Source: Mycobacterium sp. MYCO198283 (GTDB lineage Bacteria > Actinomycetota > Actinomycetes > Mycobacteriales > Mycobacteriaceae). From it: a stretch of DNA of 64,000 nucleotides. Shown here piece by piece: positions 43,691-52,635 of the stretch. The translations under genes were made by a program, and so were the position numbers. The stretch's first letter is position 1; each line of letters begins with the position of its first letter. The stretch lies in NCBI RefSeq assembly GCF_021213805.1, contig NZ_JAJQJI010000007.1:1-64000 (forward strand), written 5' to 3'. The notes beneath the pieces were generated by a model. It was not told where the DNA came from, searched no databases, and saw nothing but the letters and a program-made list of their open reading frames with translations.

Positions 43691-44197
43691 GTGCACCCGC
43701 CCAAGACCGAGACGTTCGACCTCGTCGCGCGCACCAACACCGACCCCAAGGGCATCGTGCGCGCCGTCGACGTCTACACCGTGCGGCCCTGGGGGCTGTA
43801 CATGGCCCGGCCGACGCCGGGCCGCGCGCAGTTCTACTACCTCGAATCGTGGCTGCTGCCGTCGCTGGGGCTGCGGGCGTCGGTCTTCCACTTCAACCCG
43901 GGCCACGAACGGGACCAGGACTTCTACCTCGACGTCGGCGAGTACACGGCCGGCGAGACGGCCTGGCGCGGCGAAGATCTCTACATCGACCTGGTGACGC
44001 ACACCGGCGTCGGCACCGATGTGGTCGACGTGGACGAACTCCTGGCCGCGCTCACCCACGGCGTCGTGTCCCCCGTCGCCGCCGAGCGGGCGATCCTGCG
44101 GACCACCTCCGCCGTGGCCGGGCTGGCCGCTCACGGTCATGACCTGAACCGCTGGCTTGCGGGCAACGGCATGGATTTGACGTGGCGGACGGCGTAA
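43691..44197 (+). CDS. DUF402-domain protein (Rv1632c-like)
   Basis: A 168-residue protein starting at GTG 43691. The DUF402 core is seen in [38 protein letters not shown] and [21 protein letters not shown]. Some DUF402 proteins are nucleoside or pyrophosphate phosphatases; this one is uncharacterised. A -10 TACGCT (43664-43669) lies 17 bp after TTCTGT, giving a promoter divergent to uvrB. Confidence 0.82.
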   Translation: MHPPKTETFDLVARTNTDPKGIVRAVDVYTVRPWGLYMARPTPGRAQFYYLESWLLPSLGLRASVFHFNPGHERDQDFYLDVGEYTAGETAWRGEDLYIDLVTHTGVGTDVVDVDELLAALTHGVVSPVAAERAILRTTSAVAGLAAHGHDLNRWLAGNGMDLTWRTA

Positions 44198-44208
44198 CCT
44201 CAGCGACC

Positions 44209-44730
44209 GTGACCGTTACCGCACGCCGGTGGCTCGGCGTGGCATCCGTCGCCGTGGCCCTCGCCGGCGGCCAGTTAATCCCGGCGCCCGCGGCGGCCGA
44301 ACCGGATCCCGCCGCGCCCACGCTCGAGGGCGCCACCCAGCCGCCACCGGGGACGCTGCGCAACATCATCTACCGGGCGCGCATCGACGGCGTCGCCCGT
44401 GGCGCCAAGATCACCTACGCCGACGAAGCCGGCGAGCGCCAGGCCGATCCGATGATGGTGCCCGGCCGGGTGTTCGAGGTGTACGCCGTCCTTCCCCCGA
44501 CGCAGCAGGCCACGATGCGGGTGGCGATCGAGTGGCCGTACTCCGCGAACCTGCACTGCGAGATCCTCGTGGACGACGCCGTGGTCGCCCAGGCCGACGA
44601 CTTCATCGCGCCGCGCGTCACCCCGATGCGCGACGACCCGGATTACGGCGCGATCACCTGCGCCGCGCCCGTCGGCGGCGTCCTCGACCCGGCGCCGGCC
44701 GAGCCCGCGGTTCCCGAGGCGGCCGCCTAG
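44209..44730 (+). CDS. Secreted hypothetical protein
   Basis: About 173 residues. GTG 44209 gives a short Sec signal peptide ([27 protein letters not shown], cleavage after AAA). The mature protein has two Cys ([10 protein letters not shown] and [10 protein letters not shown]) that could form a disulphide and a Pro/Ala-rich tail. It resembles small exported mycobacterial proteins without known function. It overlaps the stop of the convergent coaE by 4 bp. Confidence 0.75.
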   Translation: MTVTARRWLGVASVAVALAGGQLIPAPAAAEPDPAAPTLEGATQPPPGTLRNIIYRARIDGVARGAKITYADEAGERQADPMMVPGRVFEVYAVLPPTQQATMRVAIEWPYSANLHCEILVDDAVVAQADDFIAPRVTPMRDDPDYGAITCAAPVGGVLDPAPAEPAVPEAAA

Positions 44731-45926
44731 GGTCGCCAGCCCGACGCGTCGGCCCAGTCCCACGCCCGCCGGTAGGCGCCCGCGAACCACGGCTGCATGG
44801 CGGTCCCGTAGTCCGGCGCGGCAAAGGCGTTGCGCTTGGCGGCGAGGTAGTCGTCGGCCATCCGCGGGTGCTCCCGCAACCAGTCGGCGAACAGCAGCGA
44901 AAACTGCTGGTTGGGCCAGCCGGCGACCCGCAGGTGCACGTGTGTCGGACGGCCGGGATCGGCGGAGGCGTGGAACCGCGTGCGCCACAACGCGGCGTCG
45001 TCGGTGTGGTCGAACTCCGCAACGGTGCTGCGGCCGTCGGGTTTCGGAACGTCCGCATCGACCCCGGCGACGCGCGGATAACCGGCCGTCAGCAGTGCCT
45101 CGGCGAGCGCGTCGGCGTCGGCCAGTGCTGCGACGGTGACCTGGATGTCGATGACGTCCCTGGCCTCCAGACCCGGTACGGACGTCGAGCCGACGTGGTC
45201 GACCCGCAGCGCGCGGTGACCGCTCGCGGTCGTGAGCCGAGCGATGATCCGTTTCGCCTGCGCGGCCCACTCCGGATTGGTCGGCACCAGCGTGCTCGGC
45301 GCCGCCGCGGGCCGCTGCGCCCGCACGTTCTCGGCGAACGGCACGATGCGCTCGTGCCAGAGCCGGCGTGCGCGCGCCGTCAGATCGTCCTGGCTCGCCG
45401 AGTTGTCGAGCCACACGTCGGCCACCGCGCGGCGCTGCTCGTCGTCGGCCTGCGCCGCGATGCGGGCCCGCGCGTCGGGCTCGGCCATCCCCCGCGCCGC
45501 GACGAGCCGCTGCACGCGGGTTTCGACGTCGGCATGGACCACCACGACCAGCGGGAAGAACGGCGCCATGTGCGACTCGACGAGCAACGGGATGTCCTCG
45601 ACGATCACGGCGTCGTCGGGTGCGGCCGCGATCAGCTCCTCGCGGCGCTTACCCACCAGCGGGTGGACGATCCCGTTGAGCGTGGCGCGCTGCTGGTCGT
45701 CGCTGAACGCGATCGCCGCCAGCGCCGGCCGGTCGAGGCTGCCGTCGTCGCGCAGGATCTGCTCCCCGAACGCCTCGACGAGCGCCGCCAACCCCTCGGT
45801 GCCCGGTTCGACGACCTCGCGGGCGATGGCGTCGCCGTCGACGACGATTCCCCCGAGCTCGTTGAACGTGGCCGACACGGTCGATTTCCCGGCGCCGATC
45901 CCGCCGGTCAGGCCGATGCGCAGCAT
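44727..45926 (-). CDS. coaE: Dephospho-CoA kinase fused to a GrpB/UPF0157 domain
   Basis: About 399 residues. The first ~200 are dephospho-CoA kinase, the last step of CoA synthesis: P-loop GLTGGIGAGKSTV, VVDGDAIAREVV and IPLLVESHMAPFFPLVVVV. Residues ~210-399 are a GrpB/UPF0157 nucleotidyltransferase-like domain: VDHVGSTSVPGLEARDVIDIQV and HVHLRVAGWPNQQFSLLFADWLREHP. This fusion is characteristic of mycobacteria and relatives, and the C-terminal part is thought to be structural or regulatory. ATG 45926 is preferred over GTGs at 45932 and 45929. Confidence 0.95.
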   Translation of the reverse strand: MLRIGLTGGIGAGKSTVSATFNELGGIVVDGDAIAREVVEPGTEGLAALVEAFGEQILRDDGSLDRPALAAIAFSDDQQRATLNGIVHPLVGKRREELIAAAPDDAVIVEDIPLLVESHMAPFFPLVVVVHADVETRVQRLVAARGMAEPDARARIAAQADDEQRRAVADVWLDNSASQDDLTARARRLWHERIVPFAENVRAQRPAAAPSTLVPTNPEWAAQAKRIIARLTTASGHRALRVDHVGSTSVPGLEARDVIDIQVTVAALADADALAEALLTAGYPRVAGVDADVPKPDGRSTVAEFDHTDDAALWRTRFHASADPGRPTHVHLRVAGWPNQQFSLLFADWLREHPRMADDYLAAKRNAFAAPDYGTAMQPWFAGAYRRAWDWADASGWRP

Positions 45927-45960
45927 CACCACAGTCTGTCAGGTCCGCCGGCAACGACAA

Positions 45961-45986
45961 CGCCCCGGATCCGAAGATCCGGGGCG
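45961..45986. terminator. Perfect 11-bp hairpin after rpsA
   Basis: Arms 45961-45971 and 45976-45986 (CGCCCCGGATC / GATCCGGGGCG) pair perfectly around a CGAA loop, 17 bp after the rpsA stop and 34 bp before coaE. It is the likely rpsA terminator, although only a short T-containing stretch follows. Confidence 0.7.
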
Positions 45987-46003
45987 CCGCGTCACTGCCT
46001 GGT

Positions 46004-47452
46004 TCAGGAGTTGCCGGCGAGCTTCTCCCGCAGCGCCGCGAGCTGCGCATCGCTGGCCAGCGATCCGCCGCCGCTGCCCGAATCGTCGGACCGCGACGAG
46101 GAGCTCTGCGTCGCGGGCCGGCTGGCGGCTTCCGCCTCGGCGGCCGCGAACCGCTCCATCTGCGCGGTGTGCATCTTGTGGCGCCGCTCGGCCTCGGCGT
46201 AGCGGGCTTCCCACTCCTCGCGCTGCTTGTCGAAGCCTTCGAGCCATTCGTTGGTCTCGGCGTCGAAGCCCTCGGGGAAGATGTAGTTGCCCTGCTCGTC
46301 GTAGCTGTCGGCCATGCCGTACTTCGACGGGTCGAACTCGTCGGTGTAGTCCTCGTTGGCCTGCTTGAGGCTCAGCGAGATCCGGCGACGCTCCAGGTCG
46401 ATGTCGATGACCTTGACCATGGCGTCGTCGCCGACCGACACCACCTGGTCGGGCACCTCGACGTGGCGCTCGGCCAGCTCCGAGATGTGGACCAGCCCTT
46501 CGATGCCCTCCTCGACGCGGACGAACGCTCCGAACGGCACCAGCTTGGTGACCTTGCCCGGCACGATCTGCCCGATCGCGTGGGTGCGGGCGAAGTGCCG
46601 CCACGGATCTTCCTGCGTCGCCTTGAGCGACAACGAGACCCGCTCGCGGTCCATGTCGACGTCGAGCACCTCGACGGTGACCTCGTCGCCGACCTGCACG
46701 ACCTCCGACGGGTGGTCGATGTGCTTCCACGACAGCTCGGAAACGTGCACCAGGCCGTCGACGCCGCCGAGGTCGACGAACGCGCCGAAGTTGACGATGG
46801 AGGACACGACACCCTTGCGGATGGCGCCCTTCTGCAGCTTGTTGAGGAACTCGCTGCGGACCTCGGACTGCGTCTGCTCCAGCCACGCGCGGCGGGACAG
46901 CACCACGTTGTTGCGGTTCTTGTCGAGCTCGATGATCTTGGCTTCGATCTCCTTGCCGATGTACGGCTGCAGATCGCGGACGCGGCGCATCTCGACCAGC
47001 GACGCGGGCAGGAAGCCGCGCAGCCCGATGTCGAGGATCAGGCCGCCCTTGACGACCTCGATGACGGTGCCCTTGACGGCCTCGTCCTTTTCCTTGAGTT
47101 CCTCGATCGTGCCCCAGGCGCGCTCGTACTGCGCGCGCTTCTTGGAGAGGATCAGCCGGCCCTCTTTGTCCTCCTTGGTGAGGACCAGGGCTTCGACCTC
47201 ATCGCCGACGGACACCACTTCGTTCGGGTCGACGTCGTGCTTGATGGAGAGTTCGCGGGAGGGGATGACACCCTCGGTCTTGTAGCCGATGTCGAGGAGT
47301 ACCTCGTCACGGTCAACCTTGACGATGGTCCCTTCGACGATGTCGCCATCGTTGAAGTATTTGATCGTTTTGTCGATGGCGGCGAGGAAGTCCTCGGCAG
47401 AGCCGATGTCGTTGACGGCTACTTGCGGCGAGGTGACGGCGGGACTTGGCAT
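46004..47452 (-). CDS. rpsA: 30S ribosomal protein S1
   Basis: The 482-residue protein binds mRNA on the 30S subunit. Four S1 repeats are visible, at about 35-105, 120-190, 205-275 and 290-360; the last two carry the classic FGAFVDLGGVDGLVHVSELSW and FGAFVRVEEGIEGLVHISEL. The C-terminal ~110 residues are Ser/Glu-rich and less ordered, typical of mycobacteria; variants here have been discussed in pyrazinamide resistance in M. tuberculosis. The start codon has no good SD (AACCCAAACAT before ATG). Confidence 0.97.
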   Translation of the reverse strand: MPSPAVTSPQVAVNDIGSAEDFLAAIDKTIKYFNDGDIVEGTIVKVDRDEVLLDIGYKTEGVIPSRELSIKHDVDPNEVVSVGDEVEALVLTKEDKEGRLILSKKRAQYERAWGTIEELKEKDEAVKGTVIEVVKGGLILDIGLRGFLPASLVEMRRVRDLQPYIGKEIEAKIIELDKNRNNVVLSRRAWLEQTQSEVRSEFLNKLQKGAIRKGVVSSIVNFGAFVDLGGVDGLVHVSELSWKHIDHPSEVVQVGDEVTVEVLDVDMDRERVSLSLKATQEDPWRHFARTHAIGQIVPGKVTKLVPFGAFVRVEEGIEGLVHISELAERHVEVPDQVVSVGDDAMVKVIDIDLERRRISLSLKQANEDYTDEFDPSKYGMADSYDEQGNYIFPEGFDAETNEWLEGFDKQREEWEARYAEAERRHKMHTAQMERFAAAEAEAASRPATQSSSSRSDDSGSGGGSLASDAQLAALREKLAGNS

Positions 47453-47537
47453 ATGTTTGGGTTGCTCCGGACAGGTTCAATCGTAGGGACAGAGATTTCG
47501 TGTTGTGCCTGCGAAACGCGCACACAGGTACCGAACG

Positions 47538-47566
47538 AGGCTACGCGACGCGGTAAACCGGGACAA
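47538..47566 (-). promoter_or_regulatory. rpsA promoter
   Basis: On the minus strand TTGTCC (47566-47561), 17 bp, TAGCCT (47543-47538). Transcription would start near 47531 and give a leader of about 80 bases before rpsA, room for the S1 autocontrol known in other bacteria. Confidence 0.6.
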
Positions 47567-47596
47567 ACCCGCCTGGCACGGTGACCGCATCGACCG

Positions 47597-47732
47597 TCAG
47601 TCCTTGAAGCACACCAGCTGGTGCGCGGTGATCAGCAAGTCTGCTGTCCTGCTCCACAACTCGGTCTGGTCGAAGTATCCGCGGGACAGCGCGGCCAACT
47701 CAGCGCGAGCGGTTCGCCGGACGGCCCGACCG
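47597..47732 (-). other. polA-rpsA gap with a short protein-like reading frame
   Basis: Between the polA stop and the rpsA promoter one frame reads LAALSRGYFDQTELWSRTADL and ends LVCFKD-stop at 47597. It looks more protein-like than random GC-rich DNA, but has only a TTG as possible start in this gap and no SD. It could be a tiny gene or the tail of a lost one. I cannot decide. Confidence 0.2.
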
Positions 47733-50477
47733 TCAGTGCGCCGCCGCGTCCCAGCTGCGGCCGTAGCCCACCGAGACCTCCAGCGGCACGTCGAGCGGAT
47801 AGGCGCCGCCCATCTTGTCGCGCACCAGCGCTTCGACGGTGTCCCGCTCACCGGGGGCGACCTCGAAGAGCAGCTCGTCGTGCACCTGGAGCAGCATCCG
47901 CGACCGCAGCCCGGCGTCGCGTAGCGCCCGGTCGACGTCGATCATCGCGACCTTGATGATGTCGGCGGCGCTCCCCTGGATCGGCGCGTTGAGCGCGGCG
48001 CGTTCGGCCGACTCGCGGACCTGGCGATTGCTGCTGTCGAGCTCGGGCAGATAGCGCCGGCGGCCGAACACCGTCGAGGTGTAGCCGTCCTTGCGGGCCT
48101 GGTCGACGATGTCGCGCAGGTAGTCGCGGATGCCGCCGAACCGGGCGAAGTACTGCTCCATCTGCAGCTTCGCCTCGTCGGTGGAGATCTTGAGCTGAGC
48201 GGCCAGCCCGTACGCCGAGAGGCCGTAGGCGAGCCCGTACGACATGGCCTTCACCCGGCGCCGTAGCTCCGGCGTCACCTCGTCGATGGGGACGTCGAAC
48301 GCCCGCGACGCCACGAACGAGTGCAGGTCCTCCCCGGTGCGGAACGCCTCGATGAGGCCGGCGTCCTGCGACAGGTGCGCCATGATCCGCATCTCGATCT
48401 GGCTGTAGTCGGCCGTCATGAGCTCGCTGTAACCCTCGCCGACGATGAAGGCGTCGCGGATCTGCCGGCCGGCGTCGGTGCGGATCGGGATGTTCTGCAG
48501 GTTCGGGTCCGTCGACGAGAGCCGGCCGGTCGCGGCGATGGTCTGGTTGAAGGTGGTGTGGATCCGACCGTCCTCGGCCGTCGAAGCGAGCAGGCCGTCG
48601 ACGGTGACCTTCAGCCGCGTGACGTCGCGGTGGGTTAGCAGGTGCTGGAGGAACGGGTGACCGGTCTTGTCGAAGAGCGACTGCAGCGCGTCCGCATCCG
48701 TGGTGTAGCCGGTCTTGGTGCGCTTGGTCTTCGGCATCTCCAGTTCGTCGAAGAGCACCGTCTGCAGCTGCTTGGGCGAACCGAGGTTGATCTGCTTGCC
48801 GATCACCGCATACGCGGCCTCGGCGGCGTCGCGGATCTGCGCGGCGAAGTCGCTCTGCAGCTCGGTGAGCTTGTCGACGTCCACGGCGATACCGGCCGCC
48901 TCGAGCTGCGCGAGCACCCGCTGCACGGGCAGCTCCATCCGCTCCAGCAGGGACGACGACTCGATGCGGGCCAGCTCGATGTCGAGCGCATCGGCGAGGT
49001 CGAGCACCGCCACGGCCCGCAGGATCAGCGTCTGCACCGCCTGGTCGTCGGTGCCGCCGTCCAGGCTGTCGAGCAGCGACAGCTGTTGCTGCTCGGGGTT
49101 GTCGGCGCGCAGTTCGCGCCGCAGATACCGCAGCGACAGGTCGTCGAGGGAGAAACTGCGCTGTCCCGGCCGCACCAGGTACGCGGCCAGCGCGGTGTCG
49201 GAGGTGACGCCGGCAAGGTTCCAGCCGCGGCCGGCGAGGTTGTGCATTGCGAGCTTGGCCTCGTGCAGGGCCTTGGGCGGTCCGGTTTCGGCCAGCCAGG
49301 ACGCCAGCGCGGCCTCGTCGTCGGGGTGCAGTGCCGTGGTGTCGATGTAACGGCCGTCGCCGTCGGCCGACACGATCGCCAGCGCAGTGGCGTCGGAATC
49401 GAACACCCGGTTCGCGCCGACGACGGCAAGCCCGAAGCGTCGGCCGTCGCTGTGCTCGGCGAGCCAGGAGGCGAGTTCGCCGGCCACCAGTGCCCCGCCG
49501 CGCACGTCGAAGCCTTGGTCCACCTCGGGTTCGACGGCGGCGAGCGTCTCGAACAGCCGATCGCGCAGCACGCGGAATTCCAGGTCGTCGAACAGCCGGT
49601 GGATGTGGTCGCGGTCCCACGGCTGCAGCCGCAAGGTGTCCGGGGTGTGCGGAAGCGGGACGTTGCGCACCAGGTCGGTGAGCTCGCGGTTGAGCACCAC
49701 CGAGGACAGGTTGGCGCGCAGTGCGTCGCCGACCTTGCCGCGCACCTCCTCGACGTTGTCGACGAGCCCCTGCAGCGAGCCGTACTCGACGATCCACTTC
49801 GCCGCCGTCTTCTCGCCGACGCCCGGAATGCCGGGAAGGTTGTCGCTCGGGTCGCCGCGCAGCGCCGCGAAGTCCGGGTACTGCGCCGGGGTGAGGCCGT
49901 ACTTCTCCTGCACCGCGTCCGGGGTGAACCGGGTGAGATCGCTGACGCCCTTGCGGGGATAGAGGACCGTCACGTCGTCGGTGACGAGTTGCAGTGAGTC
50001 CCGGTCGCCGGTGACCACCAAGACCCGGAAGCCCTCGGCAGCGGCCTGCGTGGCGAGCGTCGCGATGATGTCGTCGGCCTCGAAGCCGGCTTCGGCCAGC
50101 ACGGTGATGCCGAGCGCGGCGAGCACCTCCTTGGTGATCTCGATCTGGCCGCGGAACTCGTCGGGTGTGCTGGAGCGATTGGCCTTGTACTCGGGATACC
50201 GCTCGGCCCGGAAGGTCTGCCGCGACACGTCGAACGCCGCCGCCACGTGGGTGGGCGTCTCGTCGCGCAGCAGGTTGATCAGCATGGCGGTGAACCCGTA
50301 CACCGCGTTGGTGTGGAGCCCGCCCTGGGTCTTGAAGTTTTCGGCGGGCAGCGCGTAGAACGCCCGGAAGGCCAGCGAATTGCCGTCGAGCAGCAGCAGT
50401 GTCGGTTTGGTGGACGCCTTGGCGGCCGCCTGTGCGGCTGCCTGAGTCTTCGTCACGCCGGACCGGGCTGGGCTCAC
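47733..50477 (-). CDS. polA: DNA polymerase I
   Basis: About 914 residues. The N-terminal 5'-nuclease domain (LLLLDGNSLAFRAFYALP, GFEADDIIATLA, VVTGDRDSLQLV) removes primers. The middle 3'-5' exonuclease-like domain lacks the usual metal-binding DxE (AVVGANRVF, SADGDGRYIDTTAL), so it should not proofread. The polymerase domain has motif A LMTADYSQIEMRIMAH, motif B RRRVKAMSYGLAYGLSAYGLA and motif C LLQVHDELLFEV. GTG 50477 chosen; a -10 box lies 7 bp upstream, inside the lysR stop. Confidence 0.96.
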   Translation of the reverse strand: MSPARSGVTKTQAAAQAAAKASTKPTLLLLDGNSLAFRAFYALPAENFKTQGGLHTNAVYGFTAMLINLLRDETPTHVAAAFDVSRQTFRAERYPEYKANRSSTPDEFRGQIEITKEVLAALGITVLAEAGFEADDIIATLATQAAAEGFRVLVVTGDRDSLQLVTDDVTVLYPRKGVSDLTRFTPDAVQEKYGLTPAQYPDFAALRGDPSDNLPGIPGVGEKTAAKWIVEYGSLQGLVDNVEEVRGKVGDALRANLSSVVLNRELTDLVRNVPLPHTPDTLRLQPWDRDHIHRLFDDLEFRVLRDRLFETLAAVEPEVDQGFDVRGGALVAGELASWLAEHSDGRRFGLAVVGANRVFDSDATALAIVSADGDGRYIDTTALHPDDEAALASWLAETGPPKALHEAKLAMHNLAGRGWNLAGVTSDTALAAYLVRPGQRSFSLDDLSLRYLRRELRADNPEQQQLSLLDSLDGGTDDQAVQTLILRAVAVLDLADALDIELARIESSSLLERMELPVQRVLAQLEAAGIAVDVDKLTELQSDFAAQIRDAAEAAYAVIGKQINLGSPKQLQTVLFDELEMPKTKRTKTGYTTDADALQSLFDKTGHPFLQHLLTHRDVTRLKVTVDGLLASTAEDGRIHTTFNQTIAATGRLSSTDPNLQNIPIRTDAGRQIRDAFIVGEGYSELMTADYSQIEMRIMAHLSQDAGLIEAFRTGEDLHSFVASRAFDVPIDEVTPELRRRVKAMSYGLAYGLSAYGLAAQLKISTDEAKLQMEQYFARFGGIRDYLRDIVDQARKDGYTSTVFGRRRYLPELDSSNRQVRESAERAALNAPIQGSAADIIKVAMIDVDRALRDAGLRSRMLLQVHDELLFEVAPGERDTVEALVRDKMGGAYPLDVPLEVSVGYGRSWDAAAH

Positions 50478-50484
50478 GCGGTCA

Positions 50485-50490
50485 ACTCTA
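50485..50490 (-). promoter_or_regulatory. polA -10 box overlapping the lysR stop codon
   Basis: TAGAGT (TANNNT) on the minus strand ends 7 bp before the polA GTG, predicting a leaderless message. Its first three bases TAG are the lysR stop codon. A -35 would lie in the lysR coding end (about 50508-50513, ATCAGG, weak). Confidence 0.5.
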
Positions 50491-51381
50491 GGCACCGGCA
50501 CTGACGACCTGATGCCGGGCGAGGGCGATCAGCGCCCGCGCCGCCGGGCTGACGGGGCCGGACGACCGCCATGCCAGCACCAGCCGGCCCCGTATCGGCG
50601 GATCGATCGGCAGCGCGCGCAGGCCGGCTCGGTGCCGCGACACCGAGCTGGGAACAATCGCGACGCCCAGCCCGCGCGCGGCGAGCTCGGCGAGCTCCAG
50701 CGGGTTGGTGGCTTCGAACGCGATCCGGGCCGTCACGCCGGCGGCGGCCAACAGGGTGTCCAGTTGGTGGCGGATGCCGGTGCCCACCGGCAACGCGATG
50801 AGCGGATGCCGCGCCAGGTCGGCCGGGTGCAGGGCGGTGCGGCTGCTCAGCGGATGCCGCGGTGCCACCGCCGCCTCGATCGCCTCGTCCGTCACGACCT
50901 CGACGGACAGCCCCGCGGGCGTTTCGTGCGGCCCGATCGAGGCGATCACGACGTCGAATCGGCCGTCGCGGACCCCGGCGAGCAGCGCGGCGGAGGCGTC
51001 GGTGCCGAGCGTGATCTCGACGCCGGGATGACGGTCGTGGTACTCCGCGAGGAGCGCCGCGAGGTCGACGGGATGGGACGTGACGGCGCCGATCGCGACG
51101 GTGCCGCGGACCAGCTGGGCGACCTCGTCCACCGCGGCGGCGGCGTGGGCCACGGCCTGCAGGGCGGCCCGCGCGTGCGGCAACATGGCCTCCCCTGCGG
51201 CCGTCAACCGGACCGACCGCCCGCGGCGGTCCAGGAGCGGCTGACCGACCTCGCGTTCCAGCCGGGCGACGGCGGCGCTGACCGCAGGCTGGGCGACCAG
51301 GAGCTTTCCCGCGGCCCGGGTGAAACCGCCTTCGTCGACCACCGCCGTGAAGTACTCCAGCTGACGCAGATCCATAACCAT
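50488..51381 (-). CDS. LysR-family transcriptional regulator
   Basis: A 297-residue protein. The N-terminal HTH is classic: MDLRQLEYFTAVVDEGGFTRAAGKLLVAQPAVSAAVARLEREVGQPLLDR. A linker helix and a substrate-binding domain of two lobes follow (GTVAIGAVTS, VVTDEAIEAAVAPRHPLS, GLGVAIVPSS). It is divergent from a flavin monooxygenase and hydrolase that it most likely controls in response to an aromatic or similar effector. Start ATG 51381 or 51375. Its 3' end abuts polA. Confidence 0.9.
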   Translation of the reverse strand: MVMDLRQLEYFTAVVDEGGFTRAAGKLLVAQPAVSAAVARLEREVGQPLLDRRGRSVRLTAAGEAMLPHARAALQAVAHAAAAVDEVAQLVRGTVAIGAVTSHPVDLAALLAEYHDRHPGVEITLGTDASAALLAGVRDGRFDVVIASIGPHETPAGLSVEVVTDEAIEAAVAPRHPLSSRTALHPADLARHPLIALPVGTGIRHQLDTLLAAAGVTARIAFEATNPLELAELAARGLGVAIVPSSVSRHRAGLRALPIDPPIRGRLVLAWRSSGPVSPAARALIALARHQVVSAGA

Positions 51382-51390
51382 GAATTATGG
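51372..51390. promoter_or_regulatory. LysR-type box over the lysR start
   Basis: CCATAA-N7-TTATGG is a perfect 6+6 inverted repeat containing the T-N11-A core of LysR sites. It covers the lysR start codon and lies upstream of the divergent monooxygenase gene, a position fit for autorepression and activation of the neighbour. Confidence 0.55.
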
Positions 51391-51465
51391 GATAGAGCAC
51401 CAACATGTATTGGACTTATCGCGCTGATGCCGCCACCGTGGAAGGAGAAGACGAAAGGAGCAACG

Positions 51466-52635
51466 ATGACGAAATCCGAAGCGCCCGTCGTGGTCGCGGG
51501 TGCCGGCATCGGCGGGCTGACCGCCGCGCTCGCGCTGTACGCGCGCGGCATCCGGGCGATCGTCGTGGACCGTGCGCAGCAGTTGGAGCCGCTCGGCGTC
51601 GGAATCAACCTCCTGCCGCACGCGGTGCGCGAGCTCCACCGGCTCGGCCTCGGAGCCGCGCTCGCGGACATCGCCGTCGCCCCGGAGTACCTCCGCTACG
51701 TCGACGCCCGGGGAGCAGAGATCTACGTCGAGCCCCGCGGCGTGGCCGGCGGCTACGGCCATCCGCAGCTGTCGGTGCACCGCGGCCGGCTGCAATCCCT
51801 GCTGCTCTCGGCGGTGCACGCCCGGCTGGGCGCCGACAGCGTGCGCACCGGCACTGCCGTCACCGGATTCCGCCAGTGCGCCGAGGGGGTCCGCGTCGAC
51901 ACCGTCGCATCGGAGGTCACCGCCGCGGCGCTGATCGGCGCGGACGGCTTGCACTCCACCGTGCGCCGACAACTGCACCCCGACGGTGACCCACTGCTGT
52001 GGTCGGGCATCCAGATGTATCGCGGCGCCACGACCGCCCCGGCGTTCCTCGACGGCCGCAGCATGGTCATCGTCGTGGGTGACGACGGGGTCAGCATGGT
52101 GCTGTACCGAATCGGCGACGACCTGCTCAACTGGGTCCTGCAGGTACCCGCCGGTACCCCCGGCCCGTTCACCGGCCCGGTCAGTTCACCGGAACCGGTG
52201 GACGCCGACGCCGTGGCCCGGCACGTGGCGAGCTGGTCGCTGGGGTGGCTCGACGCGGCGGCGCTGATACGCCGCACCCATCCGGTGACCCGGCACGCGA
52301 TGGTCGACCGTGATCCGCTGCCCTGGTGGACCGCCGGCCGCGTCACACTGCTCGGCGATGCAGCGCACCCGATGTACCCGGTCGGCGCCAACGGGGCGTC
52401 GCAGGCCGTCGTCGACGGCGCCGTGCTCGCCGCGATGGTCGACCGCCACGGCATCCCCGCCGGGCTGGCGCGCTACGCGGTGCGGCGACGGCCCGACACC
52501 GCCCGCGTCGTCTACGCCAACCGGGCAATGCACGCTGCCGGTGGCAACACCGCCGCGGGCCTCGCCCACATCACCACCTCTTACCGAAATACCACCTCCT
52601 ACCCCGACGACCTCGCAAGGAGCACCCGATCATGA
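51466..52635 (+). CDS. FAD-dependent monooxygenase (salicylate hydroxylase-like)
   Basis: A 389-residue group A flavoprotein hydroxylase. PVVVAGAGIGGLTAALALYARG is the FAD-binding GxGxxG fold, ALIGADGLHSTVRRQL the DG motif for FAD and NADPH, and RVTLLGDAAHPMYPVGANGASQAVVDGA the GD motif. The N-terminal GVGINLLPHAVREL fits the salicylate hydroxylase/PhzS subgroup. It should hydroxylate an aromatic or quinolone-like substrate, not identified. ATG 51466 has an SD AAAGGAG (5 bp). Its stop overlaps the hydrolase start (ATGA). Confidence 0.88.
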   Translation: MTKSEAPVVVAGAGIGGLTAALALYARGIRAIVVDRAQQLEPLGVGINLLPHAVRELHRLGLGAALADIAVAPEYLRYVDARGAEIYVEPRGVAGGYGHPQLSVHRGRLQSLLLSAVHARLGADSVRTGTAVTGFRQCAEGVRVDTVASEVTAAALIGADGLHSTVRRQLHPDGDPLLWSGIQMYRGATTAPAFLDGRSMVIVVGDDGVSMVLYRIGDDLLNWVLQVPAGTPGPFTGPVSSPEPVDADAVARHVASWSLGWLDAAALIRRTHPVTRHAMVDRDPLPWWTAGRVTLLGDAAHPMYPVGANGASQAVVDGAVLAAMVDRHGIPAGLARYAVRRRPDTARVVYANRAMHAAGGNTAAGLAHITTSYRNTTSYPDDLARSTRS

